Assembly (NCBI GenBank): GCA_020635205.1
Contig: JACKAE010000002.1
Span: 806,001 to 870,000 of the forward strand
Reading direction: 5' to 3'
Length of the DNA: 64,000 nt
Source of the DNA: Ignavibacteria bacterium
Lineage (GTDB): Bacteria; Bacteroidota; Ignavibacteria; OLB7
The notes beneath the pieces were generated by a model that saw only the letters and a program-made list of their open reading frames with translations, was not told where the DNA came from and searched no databases. The position numbers and the translations under genes were made by a program. How positions within the stretch are numbered: the stretch's first letter is position 1; the number at the start of each line of letters is the position of its first letter. Shown piece by piece: positions 41,637-51,600 of the stretch.

Positions 41637-41927
41637 AACCTTCCCAACCAGCGAGCACTTCGTGCCGGGGGCTGATGTCCAGTGGCCTCGAACGCAGGTT
41701 CCGTCGGTGCGGTAGTAGGGGGCAACCCAGATGCAGTTTCCACCTTCGGCGGTGTCACCATCGAAGAGGCCAACGCGAAGTGAGTCGGTTGTCTTCGTCG
41801 TATCGGTGATACTGGTGGTGTCGTTTTGCTGCGTTGTGTCAATCGGGTTTGTGTCGAGTGGGGTGGAAGGCTCCGAGGAGCAACTGAGGAGGAGAGTAGT
41901 GAAGCAGACCGCGAGAAACTTGTACAT
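41619..41927 (-). CDS. Small lipoprotein of unknown function
   Basis: A 102-residue product. The start at 41927 (MYKFLAVCFTTLLL) gives a clear lipoprotein signal with lipobox LLSC. A Thr/Asp-rich low-complexity linker (about 20-50) leads to a compact C-terminal domain with GNCIWVAPYYRTDGTCVRGHW and a final Cys pair, resembling small envelope proteins with the motif WVxPYYRxDGTxVxGHxR. Function unknown. The frame is open upstream to 41996, but that extension lacks signal features. The last codons lie in a heptad-like repeat, so the C-terminus may have been remodelled by the repeat. Confidence 0.65.
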   Translation of the reverse strand: MYKFLAVCFTTLLLSCSSEPSTPLDTNPIDTTQQNDTTSITDTTKTTDSLRVGLFDGDTAEGGNCIWVAPYYRTDGTCVRGHWTSAPGTKCSLVGKVYVDCD

Positions 41928-41993
41928 AGAAATCCAGCCTCTTTGTGAAGGTAAATGATCGACAAAAATAGTCATCTTACCTTTACTCAGCTT

Positions 41994-42110
41994 CAAAAAA
42001 ACGACGTGCCCTCACTAAGAGAGCACGCCGTACTCGGTGCCGATCACATGTTCGTTGATCGAAGGAAACGTTCCTGTCACTCCCGACGATCCAAACGACA
42101 CCTCAACCAT
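41994..42110. repeat. 117-bp direct repeat, copy 1
   Basis: About 85% identical by eye to 43107-43223. It opens with an A run, then a hairpin around GTGC...GAGAGCAC, then a highly conserved block GTACTCGGTGCCGATCACAT plus GTTCGTT and GGAAACGTTCC. The two copies bracket a lipoprotein gene (42239-43018). No internal gene. Confidence 0.85.
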
Positions 42111-42238
42111 CTTCTACCAGTTGATTGCTTGGGCTTTGATTAGGTGTTTTCTCATACCACCACAGTAACAGACTCGTCCCAAAGTAGTCTGTATGGACGT
42201 TCGAATCGGGATTCTACTCCACCAATCATTGTAAGGCT

Positions 42239-43018
42239 ATGGTGAAGAACATTGCAATAACCCTGATACTTGTTCTGATCGGTTTGTTCTCGGGCTGCAA
42301 AGAACATCTCTCACCAACAGAAGCACTCGACGAGAAGGTAAAGCATCAGCCACCTGCATCGGTTGATTCTGTCGAAACGTTCCCAACGGTTGTGGATAGA
42401 GCCATCGACACTATAGAGATGCCGACGATTGTGAAGGAGCCGACCGATATTCTCTCGTTGTTTCAGGATACTTCCAAAAACATTCGTGTTACCGGAATAT
42501 ACCGGAACATGATGCGTGTAAAAAGTTCTTCGTGGGATTCAGGGCCTAACCACAGTACACACGACTACGGTGATGAGGAGATATTCGGTTCAACCGAATT
42601 CAAATTCGATGGAGGTCGAGCTGTCTCTCTATCATCGAGGCATATCTTATTCTATAGAAGCTCCGGAAGCGTTCCGGTCACCTACTCTCTTGACTTGTAT
42701 GTAGAAGATGGCAACATTGATAGTCTGTACTATTATTATTCCTACAGCTATGAATTTAATGGCAACACGGTCCGTCGCGATAAAAAGAGCGAGATTCTCG
42801 GCATCAGAGATGTCACGATGTTAAAGCTCAGTCCCTATAAGTACAAGGTCATACTAACGGGAAAAAGAGTGGAAAACTTGATTACTACATTCGAGTCAAG
42901 CTCGGAAAATTCTACAACTTCTGCTGGTTACAGAACCTCTTACGGACATACCTCAAGAACAACATTACTGCCTGCAACAGACGACAGTTATCTGGAGATA
43001 ACTATCGAAGCACTCTGA
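42239..43018 (+). CDS. Lipoprotein of unknown function between direct repeats
   Basis: A 259-residue product with signal MVKNIAITLILVLIGLF and lipobox LFSGC. The mature part has a Pro/Val/Asp-rich stalk (about 25-80) and a beta-rich C-terminal domain (about 85-259) with YYYYSYSYEFNGN and KYKVILTGKRVENLITTF. No family recognised and no catalytic motif seen. Placed between two 117-bp direct repeats, in a gene-poor stretch beside tRNA-Val, it looks like an accessory gene; this is inference from context. Confidence 0.65.
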   Translation: MVKNIAITLILVLIGLFSGCKEHLSPTEALDEKVKHQPPASVDSVETFPTVVDRAIDTIEMPTIVKEPTDILSLFQDTSKNIRVTGIYRNMMRVKSSSWDSGPNHSTHDYGDEEIFGSTEFKFDGGRAVSLSSRHILFYRSSGSVPVTYSLDLYVEDGNIDSLYYYYSYSYEFNGNTVRRDKKSEILGIRDVTMLKLSPYKYKVILTGKRVENLITTFESSSENSTTSAGYRTSYGHTSRTTLLPATDDSYLEITIEAL

Positions 43019-43106
43019 TTATCCGTTGTTTCTCGACCGTTAATCTCCATGCTGTTTCTGCCAACTGCAGAGCTTATCCCTACCTGACATTCCCATTCAT
43101 CGTACT

Positions 43107-43223
43107 GAAAAAACAACGTGCTCCCGTAACGAGAGCACGCTGTACTCGGTGCCGATCACATGTTCGTTAGATCGAAGGAAACGTTCCCGTCACTCCCGGC
43201 GATCCAGACGAAACATCAACCGT
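43107..43223. repeat. 117-bp direct repeat, copy 2
   Basis: Second copy of the element at 41994-42110, with a better hairpin: GTGCTC pairs with GAGCAC around CCGTAACGA. It has one extra base after GTTCGTT. The left boundary is the A run after GTACTG; similarity fades after the CATCAACC block. Confidence 0.85.
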
Positions 43224-43731
43224 TCGCTTCAAATGTGTAGTCTACCAACAACCGTCCCACATTTCACTGCGAACTCATAGGGGCATGAAGCATCGTCGGA
43301 GAAGTGTCTCCGGTAACTCGTGGAAAGAATGGGAACTCCACAAAAGTACGCCACTACAAATTGCCCAATGCTCGGTCACCGTAGCAGTAACTTCGAAATG
43401 GAAGTCAGCATGGAGAGCCTTGCGAAGCATCTCGCATACGGTGAACATTGTTGTAGCTCCTGAAGCAAAGATTCTCACCTAATACAAACGGGTTGCGAGA
43501 TTCCCTATCTCTTCACCTATTGGTTGAGAATATCTGCTTCAGTGTCTAATCAATTCAAAAGGACAGAGTTGTGCCGATTCTGTTCCCAGAGAGCAATATA
43601 GTAGTGATAGTTCTTTTCGGCACACTTTCTGCCAGAAGAAATTCTGAAAGTGAGGAAAGAATGCAAGTATCTACTATATATTTTGTGGCTTGGAGAACAA
43701 GTGGACATTCAACCTGTAATCTCAACCGATT
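43224..43731. other. Gene-poor region with repeat fragments
   Basis: About 508 bases without a convincing gene. It contains GAAGTCAGCATGGAG with TTGCGAAGCATCTCGC (about 43401-43437), a piece of the SERSEES-type dispersed repeat. A 65-codon frame at 43285-43482 runs through that repeat and is judged non-coding. Confidence 0.6.
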
Positions 43732-44097
43732 ATGACATTCAAAACAATTCCTATCCTTCGCATTTTTGATGAAGAAAAAGCCAGAGAATTCTACCTCGAT
43801 TTCCTCGGGATGAAAGTAGATTGGGAATACCGAATCGAGCCGGGAGCACCAATCTATATGCAAGTCTCACGTGGCGAACTTGTATTCCACCTGAGTGAGA
43901 ATTCTGGCGACGGAACGCCCGGCACTAAAATCTTTGTCGAGGTTGACGACGTTGAGAGCCTTCACGCTGAAGTGAGTGGGAAGAACTACCGATATAACCG
44001 TCCAGGTCTTCAAGATGCGTTTTGGGGAGCAAAGATTATGGAAGTAATCGACCCGTTCAGCAACAGGGTTATTTTCAACGAGTCGCGGGAGGGATAG
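43732..44097 (+). CDS. VOC-superfamily (glyoxalase/bleomycin-resistance-like) protein
   Basis: A 121-residue vicinal-oxygen-chelate fold protein: PILRIFDEEKAREFYLDFLGMKVDWEYR is the typical first beta-alpha module and GAKIMEVIDPFSNRVIFNE the last, with the acidic residue before the C-terminal strand. Length and sequence resemble the single-domain bleomycin-resistance or ShBle-like subgroup, which bind drugs without metal, but the glyoxalase-type metal ligands cannot be assigned with certainty. It is followed after 3 bases by the PNPOx-like gene, so the two form an operon, possibly dealing with reactive small molecules (inference). Confidence 0.85.
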   Translation: MTFKTIPILRIFDEEKAREFYLDFLGMKVDWEYRIEPGAPIYMQVSRGELVFHLSENSGDGTPGTKIFVEVDDVESLHAEVSGKNYRYNRPGLQDAFWGAKIMEVIDPFSNRVIFNESREG

Positions 44098-44100
44098 CCG

Positions 44101-44652
44101 ATGGCGAAGGTATTTGAAGAGATGGAGTCAGCGCACCAAGAGTTCATCCGAAAGCAGCCACTCTTTTTTGTGGCAACTGCCCCGCTCGATGCTGCGGGGC
44201 ACGTGAATCTCTCCCCGAAAGGGTACGACACGTTGCGGGTGCTTTCTTCCAAGCGTATTGCCTACTTGGATCTGACTGGGAGTGGAAATGAAACTTCGGC
44301 GCACCTTGCTGAAAATGGGAGAATCACCTTTACCTTCTGTTCTTTTTCGGGGACAGCCCAAATTCTCCGACTCTATGGAGAGGGGAGAACTGTGCTTCCG
44401 GGAAGCGAGGAGTGGGCTGAGCTTCTACCACTCTTCCCAACAATCCCGGGAACGCGGCAGATTATCGTCGCCGAGATCCATCGAGTGCAGACCTCATGCG
44501 GATATGCCGTTCCGTTGATGGAGTTCAAGGGAGAGCGTGAAACATTCAGGAAGTGGGCTGAATCTGCTGGCGAAGAAAAACTTGAGGCAGGCCGGAAGGA
44601 GAAGAACGTGGTGAGCCTCGATGGGTTGAGAACTCCGTTGGGGATGGGGTGA
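44101..44652 (+). CDS. Pyridoxamine-5'-phosphate-oxidase-family FMN-binding protein
   Basis: A 183-residue split-barrel flavin protein. Segments LFFVATAPLDAAGHVNLSPKGYDTLRVLS, GSGNETSAHLAENGRITFTFCSFSG and QILRLYGEGRTVLPG are the usual FMN-binding strand set of the PNPOx-like family, and the protein ends with a polar helical tail. True pyridoxamine oxidase PdxH has a longer C-terminus with a dimer motif not seen here, so a flavin- or haem-linked reductase role is more likely. The start is 3 bases after the VOC gene stop. Confidence 0.88.
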   Translation: MAKVFEEMESAHQEFIRKQPLFFVATAPLDAAGHVNLSPKGYDTLRVLSSKRIAYLDLTGSGNETSAHLAENGRITFTFCSFSGTAQILRLYGEGRTVLPGSEEWAELLPLFPTIPGTRQIIVAEIHRVQTSCGYAVPLMEFKGERETFRKWAESAGEEKLEAGRKEKNVVSLDGLRTPLGMG

Positions 44653-44690
44653 GGTAACTTAATTCTGTAGAAATAGTTCCTACCATTAGT

Positions 44691-44901
44691 ACCCTGATTC
44701 ATCGGGGTGTTGAGCTATAGAGGTAGTGTATTAACGGCTTGATGGTCTTTGCCGCATTGGTTGAGCTATGCGTGGTGATTTCAACTCATAGTAACCCCCG
44801 ACTTCGAGTCGGGGGAAGTGAAGCCAAAGGTGGGCAAGAAACGGCTTGAAGCCGTTTTCTCTCTCGTGATGTTACTGAACACCCCGATGAATCGGGGTGT
44901 T
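44691..44901. repeat. Cluster of REP-like hairpins (REPIN-like arrangement)
   Basis: Four hairpins without coding sequence: ACCCTGAT/ATCGGGGT (44691-44708), CCCCCGACT/AGTCGGGGG (44795-44815), AAACGGCT/AGCCGTTT (44839-44857, followed by TCTCTCT), and AACACCCCGAT/ATCGGGGTGTT (44878-44901). The first and last share their arms. Relatives occur at 24122-24147 and 61571-61593. No RAYT-type transposase is in the window. Confidence 0.7.
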
Positions 44902-45110
44902 AATCAGAGGTCGCAGTAACCTCAATAACTGTGCAATCTTCATGAAGCCGTTTACGCAACTGTTGTGATTGTATATCGACTTCTATCATTCATCGTCCCA
45001 ACAATCCTCCCTATTTTCACCCGTCCCCACTCGGCCTGCGGAAACCGTTTCGGCTTGTGAGTTTCCGCAGAGTGTGAAACAATTACTTGAATTCAGTGTT
45101 CCTGACCGCG
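44902..45110. other. Leader region of the second sigma-factor operon
   Basis: About 209 bases without a gene between the REP-like cluster and the ECF sigma gene. CGGAAACC...GGTTTCCG-type pairing is possible around 45039-45070 (GCGGAAAC and GTTTCCGC), a likely hairpin before the start. Presumably contains the promoter; none assigned. Confidence 0.4.
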
Positions 45111-45686
45111 ATGTCGAATAGCTATGACACAGCTCAATTGACCGATGAGGATCTGATGGGACAGTTCCAAGAAGGGAATGAAAAAGCCTTTGTGGAGCTG
45201 TATGACAGATATAACCGTCGCCTTTACGGGTACTGTGTGAAGATGCTCAACGATAAGGTTCTTGCAGAGGATCTTTTCCAAGAGATTTTCATACGAGTGT
45301 CCCGAAAGCGTGACCATTTCCGGGGGGGGAATTTTAGTGGGTGGCTCTTTGCAATAGCCAGAAATCAGTGTTTGAACGCGCTGCGGGATAATGTGACCCA
45401 CACGTCGCTCGACGACGTTAGTGGAATGTTGACCGCGCCGGACTTGGAATTGTACGATGAGACGAGTGAACTCCTGAAGGAGGCAATTGAAAAACTTCCC
45501 GATGAAATGAAAGAAGCTCTCATCCTCCGGGTCTACAGTGGGTTTAGCTACCAAGAGATTGCAGAGATTACGGGGGCAAAATTGGCAACCGTTAAGGTTC
45601 GCATTCACAGGGCAAAGATTCGACTTCACGATTTGCTAACGCCATTCTTTGCCGAACACTACAGCAAACAAAATTCGACGATATAA
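45111..45686 (+). CDS. ECF-type RNA polymerase sigma factor
   Basis: A 191-residue sigma factor with region 2 (about 15-95: FVELYDRYNRRLYGYCVKMLND, AEDLFQEIFIRVSRKRDHF, GWLFAIARNQCLNALRD) and region 4 (about 125-180: LPDEMKEALILRVYSGFSYQEIAEITGAKLATVKVRIHRAKIRLHD). It is similar in layout to the sigma factor at 6701 and belongs to the same broad group. ATG 45111 is chosen over TTG 45087. A run of eight G (45322-45329) encodes the RGG linker between region 2 helices. The gene downstream starts 14 bases after its stop and is the likely anti-sigma factor. Confidence 0.93.
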   Translation: MSNSYDTAQLTDEDLMGQFQEGNEKAFVELYDRYNRRLYGYCVKMLNDKVLAEDLFQEIFIRVSRKRDHFRGGNFSGWLFAIARNQCLNALRDNVTHTSLDDVSGMLTAPDLELYDETSELLKEAIEKLPDEMKEALILRVYSGFSYQEIAEITGAKLATVKVRIHRAKIRLHDLLTPFFAEHYSKQNSTI

Positions 45687-45699
45687 ATTAGGTATCGGA

Positions 45700-46353
45700 A
45701 TGACGACACAGGATTTGATAATTGGACACTACGAGGGGACGTTGACGGGGGCTGAACAGGCTCAACTTGAGAGTCTGATCGCAACCTCTCCTGAGACCCG
45801 TACCCTCTTCGAGCAGCAAGGATTGATTGAGGCGAAGTTGCGGGAAGAGTCGGAAGAACTGGTTCCTCCGTTCGGACTGCGTGAGGCAACACTTGGGGCG
45901 GCGTTGACTGGAGTAGCATCGACACTTGGTGGTGGGATTGCCTCTTGGTTCACCGCCAAGGTTGTGATTGGTCTCAGCACCGTGATAATCGGCGGAGCCG
46001 CTATCGGTCTCGGGATTGCACTGAGTGGGGATGATGATCCGGTGACTACTGAGCAGACGACGAATGAGACTCCAGGTGTGGTGACGTCGGAAGGGACAGA
46101 TAACACCCTCCCAGCGACGGATCAAAGCACCTCAATTGAAACGACTACAAGTGATGTGAAGGTCTCGAATGGTAGTGCCGCACCCATGACTGAGTCAATA
46201 AACCCTCCTATATCAAGCAAGAAGGAGAATAGTGATGCCAATTCAGAACATAGTGAGGTTGGCTCAGGTATCATTGATTTCAATAATGCTAAGGGAGAAG
46301 AAGTAGATATGGGAACAGGTAAAACTACCGTTTCACCTAATTCCAACAAATAA
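45700..46353 (+). CDS. Putative anti-sigma factor (single-pass membrane protein)
   Basis: A 217-residue protein. The N-terminus MTTQDLIIGHYEGTLTGAEQAQLESLIATSPETRTLFEQ is the short acidic helix pair (D-x-x-x-x-Y-x-x-G-x-L...E) that begins many Bacteroidota anti-sigma proteins; no zinc motif. A transmembrane segment (about 85-107, with VVIGLSTVIIGGAAIGLGIAL) separates it from a low-complexity Thr/Ser/Asn-rich extracytoplasmic part. Directly behind an ECF sigma gene and ahead of an OmpA-type surface protein gene. ATG 45700 is preferred; the frame is open back into the sigma gene. Role inferred from topology and position. Confidence 0.75.
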   Translation: MTTQDLIIGHYEGTLTGAEQAQLESLIATSPETRTLFEQQGLIEAKLREESEELVPPFGLREATLGAALTGVASTLGGGIASWFTAKVVIGLSTVIIGGAAIGLGIALSGDDDPVTTEQTTNETPGVVTSEGTDNTLPATDQSTSIETTTSDVKVSNGSAAPMTESINPPISSKKENSDANSEHSEVGSGIIDFNNAKGEEVDMGTGKTTVSPNSNK

Positions 46354-46416
46354 GATAGCGAGTGATACTGTATCCCTCCGTCGTATCTTGTCCGAACAAC
46401 ATTTGAACGTCGGCAG

Positions 46417-48417
46417 ATGGCGAGGAAACCACAACGATATCGACTATTACTTCTGCCGGTCATGCTCCTCAGCATGACCGGCCTTCTTTCTGCCCAACCC
46501 TTTCCTTCAGACGACAGCACGAAATATCGCTTCGGGGTCTTCTTTAACCTTGAGTCGCGTGGTGAGAATCCCGATCTGGTGATTCCGGGCTACAGTCCTT
46601 TCTGTGGTGAACTTCTCGAGGGGAAGGGGAGTGGCTGGGGCATTGGAGGATTGCTCGACATCACACTCCTTCGCTGGCTTACAGTGGAAGGGCGTATCGG
46701 TTTTGCGCGGGCTACTGGGGAGATGACGCATCGAGGTGAACCCTTTCCAATTCGAGGGGATGGTGAAGATTTGGAAGTGGTGGATGGAAGAGTCGATCAA
46801 ATCGTTGACTTTAAGAGTACCGGCATCGAACTGATCTTTTCCGGAATTGTTCCGGTCTCTCATCGTCTCCGAGCTTCCCTCGGTCTCGGCTCCTGGTTCA
46901 GACTCTTCTCGGAAGAGACCCACCGCGAAGTTGCCGTAACTCCGGGAACTCTCCTTCTTGCAAACAACAAACGTGAATTGGAGCTTCGAACCGGCACTCT
47001 CTTCCCTTATCGCTCAATAGTGCCGTTGGCAACAGCAGGCGTGCAGTATGATTTGCCGATAGGACAAGGTTCCTATCTCTCCCCAGAACTCCGACTCACA
47101 GTTCCAATTATTGATTGGACGACAGAGGGGAGTTGGCAAACGTTACGATTATCTCTTGGAGGCTCTGTTCGGTTTGGAATTCCGGGGGATCATCCAGAAG
47201 TAGACCCGATTCAACCGGACGACACAATACCGGAACGGTTGCCGACCTTGATCCCAGATATTCTCACCGATCCACGAATTGTAGAAGTAGAGATTACCGA
47301 GTACGATTCAACCGAAGCTCTTCCACTGCTGAACCGCCTCTTCTTCGAGGAGAACTCTTCGGAGATTCCAGAGCGCTATCACCTCCTCGACATTTCAGAG
47401 ACTCCGGCATTCTCGATCACGCAGTTGAACGGGCCAACGCTGGAGGTCTATCGCGATTTACTGAATGTGATTGGGCTTCGCCTCTCTCGATATCCCGATG
47501 CGAAGGTGACAATTACTGGGTATCATAACGCAAGGGAAACAGGACAGAACTTATCAACAGAGCGAGGGAATGTAGTCAAGGATTATCTTGTTGAGACGTG
47601 GGAAATTTTTCCCGAGAGAATTACTGTGCGAGGAGAAAAGCTACCACCACGTCCCGTGCCAGAGCGGACAGAGGAAGGAATGCGAGAAAATGCTCACGTT
47701 AGCATCGAAGTGAATAATCCATACATTCTTATACCGGTTTTGCGGAATTACGTGCAGCGCATCGCATCTCCACCCAGCGTCACCTTCTACCCGAAAGCGA
47801 TTGCTGAGCGTGGTGTGGTGGATTGGCAACTCGACGTGGAGCATGAAGGTGGGATATGGAAAAGATTTAGCGGAACTGGGTGGTTGCCTGACTCAATCCA
47901 GTGGAACTGGACAAGTGATTCTGGTGCGCTCCCAACGCTGCCTATTGAACTCAGTTATCGTCTAACCGTGGGTGATAGTCTCGGGCAACGTTCCAGTACA
48001 CCATCAATCCCAATTGAAGTTCGGACAAACACGGTGCAGGAGCGACTTGAAAATCGTCAGCAAGACACGGTGATCGAAAGTTATTCCCTCCTCTTATTCG
48101 ACTACGATAGTCCTGAAGTCAGTTCTTTCGATCAAGCCCTGATTAAGGCTATTGCTGGACGAGTACAACCGGGAGCTACTGTGCGGTTTACTGGATACAC
48201 AGACTCGCTTGGAGATGCACGGCGGAATAACGAGCTTGCGCAGCAGCGGGCTGAAGCATCGGCAAAAATTTTCCGCACAGTTGCTCCGGAGAGAGTAGAG
48301 ATTATCATCAACGATCTCGGCAGTGGCGAAAGCGAGCGCTACCCGTTTGATACCCCGGAAGGACGAGCATATAACCGGACGGTAGTAATCGAAGTCCGAA
48401 CTCCGGCGAAGAAGTAG
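46417..48417 (+). CDS. Outer-membrane protein with two OmpA-like domains
   Basis: A 666-residue protein. Signal peptide (1-26, ending LLSAQ); a beta-rich N-terminal region (about 35-255) with barrel-like strands (YRFGVFFNLESRG, WLTVEGRIGFARATGEM, TLRLSLGGSVRFGI); a first, degenerate OmpA-like domain (about 290-440: RLFFEENSSEIPERYHLL, VTITGYHNARETGQNLSTERGNVV); a beta-sandwich linker (about 450-550); and a second, canonical OmpA/Pal domain (about 555-666: YSLLLFDYDSPEVSSFDQALI, VRFTGYTDSLGDARRNNELAQQRAEA) ending in a basic tail. It should anchor the outer membrane to peptidoglycan. It follows the sigma/anti-sigma pair with a 63-base gap and may belong to that regulon. Confidence 0.82.
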   Translation: MARKPQRYRLLLLPVMLLSMTGLLSAQPFPSDDSTKYRFGVFFNLESRGENPDLVIPGYSPFCGELLEGKGSGWGIGGLLDITLLRWLTVEGRIGFARATGEMTHRGEPFPIRGDGEDLEVVDGRVDQIVDFKSTGIELIFSGIVPVSHRLRASLGLGSWFRLFSEETHREVAVTPGTLLLANNKRELELRTGTLFPYRSIVPLATAGVQYDLPIGQGSYLSPELRLTVPIIDWTTEGSWQTLRLSLGGSVRFGIPGDHPEVDPIQPDDTIPERLPTLIPDILTDPRIVEVEITEYDSTEALPLLNRLFFEENSSEIPERYHLLDISETPAFSITQLNGPTLEVYRDLLNVIGLRLSRYPDAKVTITGYHNARETGQNLSTERGNVVKDYLVETWEIFPERITVRGEKLPPRPVPERTEEGMRENAHVSIEVNNPYILIPVLRNYVQRIASPPSVTFYPKAIAERGVVDWQLDVEHEGGIWKRFSGTGWLPDSIQWNWTSDSGALPTLPIELSYRLTVGDSLGQRSSTPSIPIEVRTNTVQERLENRQQDTVIESYSLLLFDYDSPEVSSFDQALIKAIAGRVQPGATVRFTGYTDSLGDARRNNELAQQRAEASAKIFRTVAPERVEIIINDLGSGESERYPFDTPEGRAYNRTVVIEVRTPAKK

Positions 48418-48661
48418 TTTGTAGAGAGGAGAGTCCGTAGAGTTTATAGAGAGAAGAGTTCGTAGATATGAACCGCAGAGTGCTCTCTCTCTTTCTCCTG
48501 AAAGGAGAACTGAAAAGTGGCCGGGCGGCGCAAGCCCCCGGATGCCAGCGGCATAGAGAGGAGTTCAAAAGTTTATAGCGAAGATGCCATCAGCGTAGAG
48601 AATAGTTCAAAAGTTTATAGCGAAGAAAATCTGAACAATTTTTTGTTCAATCTTTAACAGA
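48418..48661. repeat. Intergenic repeat patch (GTTTATAG-type direct repeats)
   Basis: AGTTCAAAAGTTTATAGCGA occurs twice, at 48561 and 48607, and related AGAGTTTATAGAGAGAAGAG and TTCGTAGAT pieces lie upstream. The complement-like TCTACAAACTCTATGAACTC occurs at 61720-61739. The middle holds a GGCGGCGCAAGCC/GCCAGCGGC-type GC-rich patch. No gene seen. Confidence 0.65.
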
Positions 48662-51600
48662 GTGGTGAAGAGAAGACAACCACATAGAATGTCTCTTCTG
48701 ATAGTGACAGGATTTCTGTCACTCCTTTCGCTATGCTCTCTTGCAGCGCAGTCAGTTCCGCAGCACCGATATGGCAGTTATTTTGGTGGAGATCGATTTG
48801 ATAGAGGTCGTGGGATTACTGTCGACAAATCGGGCAACATCTACATCGTAGGTGTTACCACATCTGAAGACATTCCTACCACCTCTAACGTCCTAAGCCA
48901 GACGTATGATCTCGTAAACAGGTCACGCGATATTTTCGTTGCCAAGTTCGATCCAACTGGCCAAAAGCTTATCTGGGGAACGTATGTGGGGGGAACAGGT
49001 GACGACGACCCTGTCGGTGGCGTGCGCATCGGTTCTGCCGGTGAAGTAATCGTTGCCGGGGTTACTACTTCAGGCAATTTCCCAGTTCGTCCCGGCGCGC
49101 TTACCTCTCTTCCACCACTCGGAACCAATGGCTTCATCTTCGCACTCAAACCTGATGGATCGGATCTCATCTGGTCAACATTTATTGGTGGAAATGGTGA
49201 GGATACCGTTGTTGCGTTCGACATCAACGTCCAAAATGAACTGGTGATTGTTGGGCACAGCTCTTCAACAGACCTGCCAGTGCCGACAACGGGAAGTTTC
49301 GACTCCAGTCCAAACGGAGGTATCGACGCCTTTGTCCTTCGCCTAACTTCCAATGCAAATGCTGTAGTCTCAGGCAGTTATTTAGGGGGTGCAGGGAACG
49401 ACTTCGCTTCTAACATGAGGTTGGAACCAGGTGGAGCAACCTTTATTACTGGGTGGACTATTTCTGACGGTTTCCCAAAGACAACGGCTGCATCTCGTGT
49501 GGGAGGTTTCGATGCGTTTGCTCTCAAGCTCCGATTCGATCATTCTGTTTTGGATTTTGGAACGTTAGTTGGAGGTTCCGGAGATGATTTCTCTCGCTCG
49601 ATAGCCGTTGATAGAGTTGGGAATATCTATATCACTGGTGAGACAACCTCCGGTGACTATCCAGACAATGTCGGATTGTCCTCTCCCGGCTCGTGGTTCG
49701 CCACAAAGATCAATGCTCTGTCGGGTGGACTCGACTATAGTCTCTATCTCTCCTCCGATGCCGTTAGCAGGGGAACCGGGATTGCAGTTGACCAAACTGG
49801 ACGTGCTGTGTTGGTAGGGAGTACTGCCAGTACCATCTTCCCTATCATTGGTGATGGCGAGCAGACACCGGGACTTGGGAAAAGAGACATTGCTGTAGTT
49901 CGGCTTGCCCCTACCGGTCTCAACATTGAACAGGCAAGTGTTATTGGTGGAAGTGAGGATGAAGAAACGGCGGGACACTTTCTGCTGACATCCTATGGTG
50001 ATCTCTACCTAACTGGGGTAACCCGCTCAGAGAACTTCCCACTGACACGTTTTCCGTTCGACAGCACGTTGAACAAAACGTCGAGAACAGAATCGGATGG
50101 CTATCTCTTAATCTGGTCACTGAATAAGCGGCCAAACCTGGTTGTGCCACCACTTCACATTTTCGACACGCTTGCCTGCGATACTGTTATCGTTGATTCA
50201 CTCTACGTCTACAACGACGGAAACGACACGTTGATTATCGACCAGAATTTCCTTGGGACAACCGACGGGAAGTTCACTCTTCTTGAACCAGATGATATTA
50301 CGAACATTGTTCTCCCTCCGGGAGACTCTCTTCTCTACGTGATTCGCTTCAGTACTAACGGTGTCGGCTTCAGCGACAACGAGGTGCTGATTAGCAGCAC
50401 TGATTCACTTATCGGGAAGCGCCAAATATCAATTGCTTTGCGTGCCGGGAGACTTGCGCAATCGCTTCAGCCCTTACCGGGACTTGTCTTCGGCCAAGTA
50501 TTAGTCTGTAGTGACAGTACGATTGTTATTCCTCTCTTCAACAATGGTCGCGATTCAGTGACGGTGTTGCAGCCAACCTTCAGTTCTGGAGGGGATGTTT
50601 TTAGCATCGATCAATCTCCCACCTTCCCTCTGAAGATACCGGAGAATAAAAGTGTCTCCCTTCGGGTTACGTTCTCGCCAAATAATTCCGGTCTCTTCAA
50701 CGGTCAGTTAAATGTCCCTGTTGCCGAGTGCGATTTTCAATCGCTTCATATTCCTTTAACTGGACGAGGTGAGGAGGTGAGTGTAGAGGGGGTTCCCGAC
50801 ACAGTTCTCTTCGCTCCTCTTGGGTTTTGCGAGAAGTCACACGACACTACGTTTACGATCAGGAATAGAAGTGGAGTGAACGTCGTTCTGAGGAGTGGAA
50901 CAATTACCGGAACAGGATTTCTTATCGGTGGAGGGGGAGCATTCCCAGATACTCTTCTACCGAACGAAGAATTGATCTTGCCCTTGAAGTTCGTTCCAGA
51001 TCAAGAAGGTGATTTTGAAGCGAAACTTCTCCTCGAGGTTCAGCCGTGCGATACAACCTACACTATTGTCTTGCGTGGTTCGCAATCCGCACTCTCTCTC
51101 CCGACGGTGAACCGGGATACAATTGACTTCGGGCGAGTGGTTTCGTGCCAAAACTTGCCACTTGCTCTCGACTCATTCATTCAAATCAGCAATCCTTCGG
51201 CTCTTCCCGTTGTGCTTGGGAACATCACTCTTGCCCCTCCGTTCGAGTTGATTCAGTGCGGGTTAAGTAGTATCCCAACAAGGGTTGATCCAAATTCTAC
51301 CGTGAGAATTTGTCTTCGCTATGCTCCGTTCAATGTCGGGGTAGAAGGCCAAGAGTTATTGATTCCCTTCAGAGTTGGAAGTTGCGAGGATACGCTTCGC
51401 GTTTTCCTGACCGGAGAGCATATCATACCGAAGTTGAAAGTGGATGAGGACGTTCTCGATATAGGGTTGTTAGAAACCTGCACTTCTTCGCACGACACAT
51501 CATTTGTGCTGCGGAACAATTCGGGGCAGGAGATCACAATTGTCGAGGGTCTCGTCACATCTGGTCTTTCCGTTCTCTCACCATCCTTTCCCCATATTGT

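Noticed and set aside
42239..43018. Integron cassette with attC sites
   Set aside because: A GTTAGAT match in the second direct repeat is not conserved in the first, and no integrase gene is present.
43285..43482. 65-codon plus-strand frame
   Set aside because: Runs through a SERSEES-type repeat fragment and lacks signal or domain features.
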